Shown here piece after piece: positions 28,701 through 40,700 of a DNA stretch of 64,000 nucleotides. Within the stretch, counting starts at the first letter, position 1; each line of letters opens with the position of its first letter. Source of the stretch: Himantopus leucocephalus (lineage: Eukaryota > Chordata > Aves > Charadriiformes > Recurvirostridae); the NCBI GenBank assembly GCA_003993805.1, contig RSEF01000001.1, forward strand, positions 61,480,860 to 61,544,859, given 5' to 3'. The notes below the pieces were generated by a model. It was given only the letters and a program-made list of their open reading frames with translations. It was not told the origin of the DNA and made no database searches. The translations under genes were made by a program, and so were the position numbers.

Positions 28701-31700
28701 GAAACAGCCACGGTGGGGAAACTCCCTATATGTTGCTCCTCTAGAGCTAGGGACAGCTTACGTAGAAAGCAGAACACATATGCTGCAGCTCTTCAGTTAT
28801 GTCACACATGAAGACCAGTTAGGACAAGCAAGTGACCATGCATAGTCTTAAAAGACTATATTAAGTATTAACAAATCCACAGAATTTGCAATGGATCATC
28901 AGTATTTCAGAGGCTCATATTTTGGTCATATTGAAGTGGCTTTTTACAGACGAAAGAAGAGATCCATCTAAAAAAATTCTAGCATCCTGAAAAGCACCGA
29001 GTTTGTGTGGCAGGCACAGGAAGCATTACAGCCATCCATGAAAGGTTGCTATAATGCTAACACTAAGGAAGCAACACTTTTTCCCCAGTTTTGTTTCATA
29101 AATGGCCAAACTATTTAACTGGGGTGGGAGGAAGGCAGAATGACCCAACAGCATACAATCTGTATAGAGCATTTCATTCCAAACAATTAACACGTTGCAA
29201 AAGCAACTTCTAACTGGAAACAGTTTTACAGCGGGTATCATCAGTCAAGTTCAGTAACAGTCATGTATTATCAGTATTTCCTACTGAAAACTTCACATCC
29301 AAGTGTTATTGGCTTTGACTATAACATTGCTATATTGTATCAGCAGGTGATTGCTTTTGTTTGTTGTATTTTCCTTAAAAAGGGCGAAATAAAAATTCTA
29401 CAAACAGCTTACATCAGCAGGAATAATTTCCATAAAAATAAAACCCTTAATGCAGCAAATTTTTAACTGCAAACTAAATTTTTGAAAGATTTCAACACCA
29501 CCTCATTCATGAGGAACGCAGCTGAAGGTAGGTAACATCCACAAAATAGTCATCCATTTAGGTTCAACCACAAAAGCAAGTTCAGTTCTTAGGAGTTACA
29601 ATTTTCCACACTTATACAATAAAAAAACTAATTCAAAGACAAGTTGCATTACCACATCATAATGGCCTCCACAGTGAAATTTGTCTGTACTGTGCATTCC
29701 TTCTTCTGATATGATCGGGAAAAGCGATTTACCATGTAACACGTTTATATGCTAAGTAACACGAGGGCAACCAGAGAAGGAAAGACATTTTGAGAAAAAG
29801 ACAATTTCATCACTCAGATGCTCTAATGTTTCAACACTTCCACAAATTGGAGCTACCCATTTAATTGCTTAGTTCAGAAATTTTTCATTACCTTGAAAGA
29901 TAAAGTTCTAGGCATTTGTAAACACTTAATCATTCATCCATCAAAATCTTACATGACATTCAACATTGCTTCTAGGCCTTAGATAACAACTCCTCCGTGG
30001 GTGACCTATACCAAAAGGCCAAACACTAAAAATCTCCAGGAACACTGCAAAGAAACTGGTATCTGGCCTATACTCACTAGGTTTCATGGCATTCGGGGTG
30101 TTGGAAGGTGCATTCCCCCAGCCTGTTGTCGATGCTCCTGTATCATCTACTTCACCCCACCCGGGACTGGTTTCATTTGGCTCACCCCAGGCGGACGTAC
30201 CATTATCTGGAGCAGGTGGAGTGCTTTTGCTCCAGACTGCACAAAGGAGAAAGAGTTTTCATTACAGACCATTTAGACAACAAACTATTTACTGCAGTGT
30301 GCAGCACCACGTCATTAATCTACTGCTTCATTCTTTCTGTTGAGGACTTTAGATTCTCAATAGTGTGGGCGCAACAGAATGGACAACTGTTCATTCATAT
30401 GAAACTTAGAGCAGGCACTGACCTCTAGGGATAAAAAAAAGAGAATGCTACGATGAGTAATAATTCTTCTCAGGTTCGACATAAACCCCACATCTAACGC
30501 TGTCTAATCTAGTCTGTCCACATCTAATCTATTCCTATCTGGTGAACTTCTCTGACTAATTAAAAGCACCAGACTAACCCTGGGTTTTCATATACTGAAG
30601 AAAGAACAAGGGCATATTTGAAGTACATATTAAAATGAAATCTTTAAAGATCACAGAAGAGATTACATAACAATAACATCTTAATGTATTTCCAGGCTAT
30701 GTAACTTTTTCTTGTCCTTATTTCAAAGAAGAAAATGTTTTGCTAAGTATTCTTTATCATACAGCAGAGCCAAATTGAGCTAAAAAATTAAATCACAGAC
30801 TCGCACAATTTCAAGCGTTAACTGAGTGTTTCAGAGCAAAAAGTTTTGGACTAAAAATAAACAAAGAAATTATCCCCACTTCTCTAAGAATTAAATATAA
30901 AAGATGTGATTTAGTCTGGAGAAAAGGAGGCTGAGGAGAAACCTCATCACTTTCTACAACTACCTGAAAGGAGCTTGTAGCAAGGTGGGGGTTGGTCTCT
31001 TTTCCCAAGTAGCAAGTGATAGAACAAAAGGAAATGGCCTCAAGTTGCACCAGGGGAGGTTTAGATTGGATATTGGGAAAAACTGCTCCACCAAAAGGGC
31101 TACCAAACATTGGAACAGGCTTTCCAGGGACGTGGTTGAGTCACCATCCCATTCAAGTCACCATCCCATTCAAAAGACACGTAGATGTGGCACTTACGGA
31201 CATGGTTTAGTGGTGGACTTGGCAGTGTGAGCTTTGTGGTTGGATTCGATGATCTTAAAGGGTTTTTTCCAACCTAAATGATTCTATGGTTCTATCATTG
31301 AAACTGTTCTTCAGAACTCAGATTGAATACGCAGATCTGTCAGCTAGCAAACATTTTTTTACTGGCAAGCTGACCAGTATTCAGATCACAGTTACTGAGG
31401 CACAACAAGCAGAGGACTAATTGATTCAGATTTTAAAAGACACTTTAAATACAGAACCAAATATTCAAATAAGAAATTTGTTTTCTTTATGGAATAAAGC
31501 TATTTGGAATTGGAGGCTACATAAGTATCTCTTATGCATTAAGGTTACATTCATATACAGGAGCTTGCTGAAAAAAGGAACAAGACTAGTACCTGATGTT
31601 TGTGATTTGCTAGTCATTGGAGTAGGCAGGCTCTGCTCCCGTGGGGCCTGTCCTCCTTGTGAGTTCTTGTCCCACAGGTTCACATTCTTGTAGTTATAAC

Positions 31701-34700
31701 TGCTAGGATCTCCCCACGCTGAAGTGCCATCATCAATATCCATTTTTCGGCTGATTGACTGTGGAGAAGGTTCTTCCCAGCCACTAGGCTCCTCCTCTTT
31801 GGGGGCAGCTGGCTGTGGTCCGCTGTTCCAGTTTGGGTTTTGAGGTCGCCCATTACTTGGAGTTTGGGGCGGTGGACCCCAGGAACCAGAAGACTCCTGC
31901 TGTTGCTGCTGGTGCTGCTGCTGCTGCTTGTTCCAGGAGTTGGGCTGTCGACCCGTCTCATTCCATGTTGAAGTTCTTTTACAATCATCCCATCCACCCT
32001 TTGAAGCAGCGCTTGTATTTGCACCATTACCCCAAGTTCCAATCTCATTTTGCCCACCTTCACCCCAACCAGACACTGGCTTGTTTCCTGCACTTTCCCA
32101 GTTGCTGTTTTTTGTTTGGTCAACTTCCTCACCCCAACCGTTCTTTCCAGAAGACCATCCTTGATTAGGTTGCCGTCCACCCCACCCCTGATCCTTACTA
32201 GAGCTGTCATTCCAAGAGGAAGATGATTTTTCTTCTGGTCTTCCTCCTCCCCAATTAGAAGAATTGGGGTTCTTATAGTCATTCCATCCTCCAGTATTTT
32301 TGGGGTCCTTCCACTCCGTTGGGGTTGAGAGCTCACCCCATCCAGACTTGATTTGATTGCTTTGGCTGGGTACATCGCCCCAGCCCCCTGAGTTCTTTGT
32401 CTGTGTGGCAGAGCTCTCCCACCCCTCAGTTCCTTTATCCGACTTGCCCTCAGGCCGTGGCATCTCTTCAATATCCCATACGGTATCTTGCTTAATTTGA
32501 GTTTGGCCCCAGCCTGTGTTTGAAAGCACTCGGGGGTCCAAATCAGTCCTGCTCAGCAAAGTCTGCAAGACTGCCTGGCAATCAGGATGCGTAGGCCTAT
32601 ATGATCGGCGTCCAGAATTGTGACTGTCACTACTTCCTGCTTTGTGGTTGCTTCCAGTGCTTTGACCTCCAACCTCACTTCCTGCAGAGCTGGAAGATCT
32701 TCCCCAACAGGGAGCCTGGGAATTGCCTTGGTTTTCAGGAAGAGGGTGGCCTTTTTGATTGTCCCATGCTCCAGTGCTAGAATTTGGTTGGTTTGGACCA
32801 CTCCATTCTCCAATCTTCAGTTCATCAGACCCAGACAGCTGTTTCCATTCTCCCTGAGAGACCCCAGATGTTACTTTGTTCCCTTCACCCCATTTGCTTT
32901 CATTTGCATGCTGAGGGCCAAAGTTCCAAGACCCACCACCCGTAGACCGGTTATTGTTATCCCAAGAATCACTTCTTGACCCATTAGGTTTTTGAACAGA
33001 AGCTCCTTTCCAGGAGTCCTCTCTATCCTTTCCATTGTTCCCATGGTTTCCAGAATTGCTCTGTCCAGAGACTGTGTCAGTTCCAGAAGACCCCCTAGCT
33101 GTACCCCAAGATCCAACACTCCCAGTCTTTCTTTCTCCAGTGCTTTGTGAAGGGGTGTCAGTGCTCCTGGAAGGGTTCCCCAAGCCCATTTCAAAGGGCA
33201 TTCCCTTATTCTCCATAGGGTTTGGTGAACTTAAGTTCAAGGAGTTAGTGTTTCCATTTTTTGGTCCATCAGTGTTATGAATTTGAGCCTGTTCTCTGCC
33301 AGAGACAAAGTTAACACCCGCATTTTCCATCTTTGACTGCTGTTCCCTAGAGGTCTGACCTACTGTGCTAATCTGTGCATTGGAGCTACCACTATCAGAT
33401 TCCAAAGTCCCTTTCCTAGAATTGCCCTCTTGAACCAGTGCCGGCCAAGCAGACGGGTTGCTATTTGGGTTAAAGTTGCTGAAGCCAGAACCGGAACCAA
33501 TTCTATCTTGTCCACTCAAGTTCCTCCAATTACCTAGTCCATTGTTACTCTCGGCAGCAGGGTTGGAAGATTGAACAGATTTAGCCTTGGGATCAGATTT
33601 CCAGGCCCCAAGATTACATTCGTTTCCAGCGCTTCCAGACTGGCACTGGCTTCCTTTTCCTTTGTTACTAGTGGTGCTTCCTGGCAGAGCATTCTTCTCC
33701 AAGCCAGGGTTCGAGGCACTGTTGTTATCGGTGGTGTTTTCGGAAGAAGACTCAGCATCTTTGCTGGCAATACAAGGCCACTCTTCCATGTCAGACCCGT
33801 CTACAATCACCTTGTCCCAGATGTGAGTTGGGTTGGCGTTGGTGCCGCTGTTGGAGGAGGCTCCAGGACCCCAAGTGGAATTTGCATAATTTGAAGCAGC
33901 AGCACCTCCAATTGCTGAATCTAAAAAAAAACAAAAAAAAACCCCACACCCCAAAAGGTCATTAATAATCAGTATTATTTACAAGCATTGAACATGACAT
34001 TTTTGACACCACTGATTACTGTTTTCATTAATAAGAACCCTTCCCTCAAATGTGTAACAAAGTTGCTTTGGAAGAATATCAGGCTGGAAAACACCATTGA
34101 AAATACTGATAAAAAACTTCTTAAACTCCCCACAAGCATTTTGTGGGCATTGGAATTCACCGTTGACTCACTATTGTGGCTCACAGTCCAGCTCTAAGTC
34201 CAACATAATAATTATAACCCAGGTAATGGACATTACTGATACTAGCTGTAGACTTTTCGAACACTCATTTTTATACTACATATAGAACAAGAATGTGTAT
34301 GTGCACACATTCATATGCATGTGTGTGTACATGCAGTCAGCTGTTAGTCTGCTACTCAACCGACTCAAAGCAACTACAATTTATTACAGATCAAAAGATA
34401 AAAGATTGAAAACAAAAGGCATCTAATAAATATATAAAACTGAAGAAGTCTATCCTTCAGCTTCAAATATCTTTTTCAAGTTGATTTTGCTACTAGCAAC
34501 TCCTTTCAACCCTTCGCAAAAACAATTATTTCCAAAAGTTACTGTAAATCAGAAAAGTCAAAAGCTACACAAATTACAATTTCTATGTAGTAACGTGCAA
34601 GCTGTATTCAGTATGTAGTTACACCACATTTGTGTCACTGCTATATTTACCCTAGAAACCAGTTTGTGGTTTTGCAAGCAGCTAAGCTGATCTCTCTGCC

Positions 34701-37700
34701 ACTGGATGGAGGCTAGTAAGAGATCTCACTTTTCCTTCTCTCTCTCACCAGCTCTACACCTACTTCAAGTTCCCCAAGTTTCACTTCTCATTTGTGACAG
34801 TTCTGATGGCAGTCACCCACTTTATCTAAGTCAACTGTATTCACTAACTCAACACAAAACCGTCCACTTTTTGATGGGTTAGTTTTTTGCTGGCTTAGCA
34901 CATTGTACAGGGTAACCTGCAAGTTCAGTGAGCTTTGGAGTCACTATAAGGAAATTAGCAGGATGAATGACAATGAATAGAACTCCTTTCTTTCATCTGT
35001 GGTGAACTACTATCATGCCCTATGTGTTATGACTTCACATGGATGAGATATTTGTATATAGTTTTAAAGCAGACAGAAATTAACACAGTGCCACAATGAA
35101 TGAAGCCTATTTCAGGGCTGGCAACATGATGTCTGTATATATGCAGACATGTTACCATAATTAGTTTAAAACATCAGCCAAGATTCCCTTGCCATGCACC
35201 ATAATTACCTCTGATCCTCTAGAAGTCCATTAGTACTTCAGTGTTGTTCTCTATGTAGGGTTCCATTATTTTTTCTATGTATTTTTAATACCAAGGGACC
35301 CTAAACTACCCTCACCACAAATTCCCAGTGATGAAGACTAAACACTCTGCCTTCTACAAAACCAGGTACTGAACCCAAACATATTAGTCTTATTCAGTTA
35401 TCCCACCCAACTGGTTTAACTTATTTTGCAGAGCATAAAGTTCACAGTAACATCTGCATCAGTATTGATACCTGAATATATATTGTTACTACCAATACTG
35501 GCTCATATGACAGCTTCCATGAAAATAAGGCATAATGACCTTAAGAAGGTGGATTCCTCCACCACCCAAGTTCCTATGTTATATATACAAAAGTGAAGAC
35601 TGCAATTTCTGGTTGCTAATACTTTTAATAGAAGATGGATCAGATCAGCTTTCAGTGCCTGTCTCAGGCTTCCAGTTCATTAGCTTAACCAATGGCTATC
35701 CACTGAATGCCTTCCATAACCCCCTTCATTCAGGGTCAGCAGTAAAGATCCAGACTTCACAGCGAGGTCAGAACTCTGTTGTAAGCTTTGAATACTGACA
35801 AACAGAAGTTTGTCTTCATTCATCAAACCCTAGCCACCAAGATGCAAAAGACCAAGCAGTTCCCATGCACATTCTGTTCCTTCTGTTGCCTTAACGTGAA
35901 GTGCAAACTGAACAATAGCAAGGAAGTGTGACTCTCTACTGATATTTATATCTGGCTATCTTTTTAGTACACCGAGTAACTCTCTTTTTTTTTTCCTTTT
36001 TTTCTTTTACCAATTTAAAAACTTTCTGATTAGACTGATCACAGCAATAGCTTAAGTAGGACAGTCAAAGACAAGTTCAAAAGACTGTAAGGTTGCTGAC
36101 TTTTGAACTTATCAATGATTCAGCAAATTAATGATGCACAGGCAGCTGTGCACTTAGCATGATGTTTACGTAGGTGATTTTAACAGAGTATTTCACATGT
36201 GATTTCTGTGAAGACTTTCTAAAAGTATTAAATTGGGATGCTTGCTAACATAGCATAGTAGGACACAATCTAATGGACTGTTTTATAAAACCAGCCTCCC
36301 CTTGCTATATTTGACAGTGGCAACTAAATTTTGCCAATTTATGTTTTTTTCTTAAGATGACAGGTAAGGGTTCTTAGCTCTTAACAGACTCCTAGTTAAT
36401 AACAAACATACTGAAGATAAGCAAGTTTCTGACCTGACTAAAATTAAAAAAAGTTACTAGCAAATGACTACTTTTAAGGATGAAAGTATGGAACTGAAAT
36501 AAGTATTGAAATGCAGACCCAAAATGAAGGTGCAGTTTTGCTGTGAGAGATGGTGGTGATTCTCAGAGGGTACTGTAACTATTGAAAGACTTTCACCAAT
36601 AAAATTTAAGCTTTGTTTTCCAAAACTGTCTTGCACATCCTGACTATCATTGGCATTAGAAGAATTATATACACCACCCACCACGCCAGCCCCTCCGTAT
36701 TGCTACAAGACAATAGTAAATTTGGCGTCATCTTTCAGGGAACTAGGATTTTGCCATCTTACAGAAGCATTTCAATTCTGGTAGAAAAAGATCCATGTAA
36801 AGAAGAATTACGTATTGAATTTTTGCATTAAAGCCTCACCAACACCATCTATAGCTATCTGGCAAATGTAACAATGTGAAGGAGTAGGTAAGTTGCATTA
36901 TTTTCCCCTTTGGGAACCTGCTGTTGTCTTCACATGGGATGAATTAATCACAGTATCAGTGCGTTAAGTGCTTCATAGAATTGGGCCCAATCAGAAATCA
37001 ACTTTGTAAAGAGCCGGGACCTCAGATGGGATTAATGATGTGTGAGACAGACAGGAACACCATACTTCCATAAGCACTTTGATGGAGCAGCCTAAGTTAC
37101 AGCCCTGGCCTTTCTCTTGTCCAGCTGCTCGTTCCCACTCCTCTGGCACACCTACTCTCACATGCCAGCTCATATGTTCCCACTGATACTCAGTGAGCTG
37201 AACTGGTAAATCACCCAGACTGAAATTAGCTTTAAAAAGCAACCTGGGTTAATTTTAATCAAGTCAGCTCCCCAACCCAGTTAAGCATGTTATGGTGCAG
37301 AAATCTGCATGGGGTGAGACAGGTCTGAAGGACCCATATCTTTCTTGGCAACATTCCTGACTTACATCTGGATAAAACAACTAACCATTGGCATAAAAAA
37401 AGGTGCCCCAATCAGTAAGATACAACCACATAACATCTTAGTTGTTAATGTACCATTTAACCTAAACGTAAAAATATGAGAACTCATAAAACCAAATTTC
37501 AGTCTCAGAAAAGCAAGTACTAGGTATCAAATTAATTACACAGAACTTAAGGAGCCTCTAAAATGGTCCTCATATAGTACACCCAACAGCAAAAAAATGC
37601 TGTTAATGAGAAATTTTGTAAACTTTAAGAATGCTTCACTACTATAACATCTCCTTTGTCAGTTTACTACAATCACTGTGAAGGTATACCAAAGCTGATG

Positions 37701-40700
37701 TAATGCTAGGATTTTATATATAGTTGAAAGACTCTGGGGTGGGTTTTTTTCCCCCCCTTCATCTTTCAGGTGTTTTATCAAAATCAGCCATCTCTAAGAG
37801 ATTTGTTTTTAAACTGATTAGCTGAAACTTTGCCATTGTAGTTTGGAATTCACTCTTTCCCCTTATTAAACAGGCAACATCAAAGACAACAAGATAAATA
37901 ATCTGTCAAACAGAGATTTGCTACAAAAGAATTCAAGTACTGAAACCACAAAACAAATGGAATTACTCATTTTCCTAGAATCCTTTTTAATAAAGACAGC
38001 CATCCCATCTAGCTTACGTGATTCTGGAATTCCAAGTCACCTCTGTTTTTTCTTCTGAACCACAGAGAACTATAAATAGTTTATGCTCTCCAAGACAGTG
38101 GTAAAAAATCCCATCCCATTAATCTGGCATGGTTTTTAAAGGCAAACTCAGACATAGTGGTACCATTATTTTCTTCTTTTGACTTTCAAGCATTTATTAT
38201 TTCTTTTTAAAAAAACCTTATTGTTAGAACTGAAGTTGTCCTTGACTTTTCAGATCACCTAAGTTTCTCTCTAGGAGGCAGATGTCTTGAGTGGAATTTT
38301 GTTTGTTTTACTATCATAACTTAAAAAGGAAATATTACAGTTACTGTAATTCCCCAAGGGTCTAAAAAATTCAGGAGCAGTCATAATTTCCCCATGCTCA
38401 TAAAACAATTAATCTTAAAATCAATTTATCTTCTGGAATTCAAAGTGAACAGAAAAGTAAAACCAGGACAGTCACCACCTTAATAAAAAGGCTTATCTAA
38501 GGAGAAAAACCAAGATTACTACTAAAAAAAGTCAGGAGCAAAAGGACCATCTTTCTATTTCATCCAGATGAGAAGTGACAGACACCTGCCATTTGCAGAC
38601 CTCGTATCTATATGTCTGTTTTACCAGATCATATAAAAAAGTGACAAGATAGGAAATTCATGTCAAAGAAACTTAAAGAGCTATTAAGAACTACTCAATG
38701 ACAACCATAAAATGCTGTTTATCCATGCATTGTGTTTACCTTGCTGCAGTCTTAAGAGCATTACAGCATCTTATTCAAACCACCCAAAACATATTTTAAA
38801 AAAATTAACCCTCTTTCTTATTCCAGCTAGTAGTAAAAATTGCATTCATTGCTGCTAACAGCAAAAGAAAAGTCTATATGCTAAAATAGTAGAAGTAAGC
38901 TCTCGAAAAGCTATCTGATTAATTTTATGATATGATATTCTTACGCACAATTTTAGCAATCCCTCTTCTGCCATGCACACACACGTTTATTTAATATCAT
39001 TATTATTATTACTTGCCTGTTGCAGTCCCACTGTCGCTCTGCAGCAGTGCTCCTGTCACTGGTTGTGCGTTGTTTGGGTTTGCTCCTGGTGCTGTTGGGG
39101 GAGGAGGCCCTGCTCCACCCCCAAGGAGCATACAGGATGGCGGAGGGGGCTGCCCACGTTTCAGTAACACTTTGTGGTCCTGCTGGCAACGGAATCGCGG
39201 CGGCACCTCCCGAGGCATGTAGCGGGCGGCGCTTGGCGGTTGTCCGTTCGGCACTGCCACCCTTTTGGCATTGTTGCCACCATTGACTGGTGGCGATGGA
39301 GAGTTGCCAATTGGGCTGGCAGCCACTGGTTGGCTTAAACTTGGTTTCGTCACTTCGGGCACTGGAAAACAGGAAGAATGAAAATTAGAAATTTTTCCAC
39401 TTAAACCTGTGTTGGCTACAAGAACTCACTGCTACTCTTTCCTTTTATAATTTCATTCTTCTCTGAAATACTGTGCAACTTCAACCTTATAGAAGAAAAA
39501 TTTAATTAAAGGAGGAGGAGTAAGCAGCAGTGGCAAACCTGTTGTTTCTGCGTGCAACTCTGTATCTCAGGATGAAACTCTGCCCTCAGCAAGAATTTTG
39601 CTCTAAGCCCCAAATTTTCTTAAAAATGTAAAGTTGGCAAAGAGTACCACCCTGGGCAATGAGTAATTTTAAAATATGAGCAGTCAAATATAATTGGCTT
39701 CCCTACCTGGCTCTGCTCCCTGATCTCCAACCGGTTTTTGGATTGTTACGCATCACCCTTATAGGAGATCTGAAATCAGATCCGAAGTTTTCACCTGCCT
39801 ACTAGGCTACACAGGCACTGCCAAAACATACAGAGGGGGAAAAAAAGCCCCTGCCTCCCCTTGGATTCAGGGTTAACAAATCTGAGTTCTCTGTACTGCT
39901 CTTAAATAAGGCAGTAATAGTTCACTCTCACCCAAAAGGCAGTCCTACATAAAACGTTTGTATTGGACTTGCCTAAAGTTTCCCAGCTGGTCACCGGGTG
40001 CCCCAATAAGCAAGGATAAGCAGCTTCTGAGAGGTATTACGCATTGGAGAAGAGGAAAAACAAAACAAATCCTTGAAGAACTAACACCACCATAAAATTT
40101 CCTTAAGAGACTCTAGACTTGCGACCCCTTACTCACATTCTCCATGTGCTTTTTTGAAACAGAGCAAAAGAAATAAGCAGTACTTTCCCTGTCTTCCATT
40201 CCATCTATATAGGTGGTTTCAGTTTTTCATTACTTGTCTAAAACCTTTGCAAAACTGAAAACTAAGTATTTCAGCTAACCTATTTTATCCACAATTCTCA
40301 TTCCCTCTTCAATTATTTTGATGTTTACATGGATAGTTTTAGGTTCTCCATTTTAATCACCTCAGCTTTATTTCTTCTGAATATACATCTTCAGTATTTC
40401 ATCTTGATTCATAATTCCCCTTCCTTTTTCAACAGTTTTGATCAAGATCAGAGTTTTGGCTCAAGTCAATAAAAAAAATACTCTTTGGGATCAAAGATTC
40501 TTACCTTTGGTTTTTTGATCTGTGACCTGCAAATTAAGAGCAAGAATGTAAACAGAGTTTTAAGAACCTCAAAACAAACATTGAACAGGCTGTGCTAAAT
40601 CACAACCTTTACTTATTAGCACAAGAACAGTATTTGTTGTTGCATGAAAATAATCAGCTGATGAACTACAAGTCTAAACAGCATTCCTAGTAATATATAT

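Noticed and set aside
31815..33894. Several long plus-strand open frames opposite the large GW exon, and alternative minus-strand frames
   Set aside because: They are shadows of the low-complexity, Gly/Ser/Trp-rich coding frame of TNRC6B.
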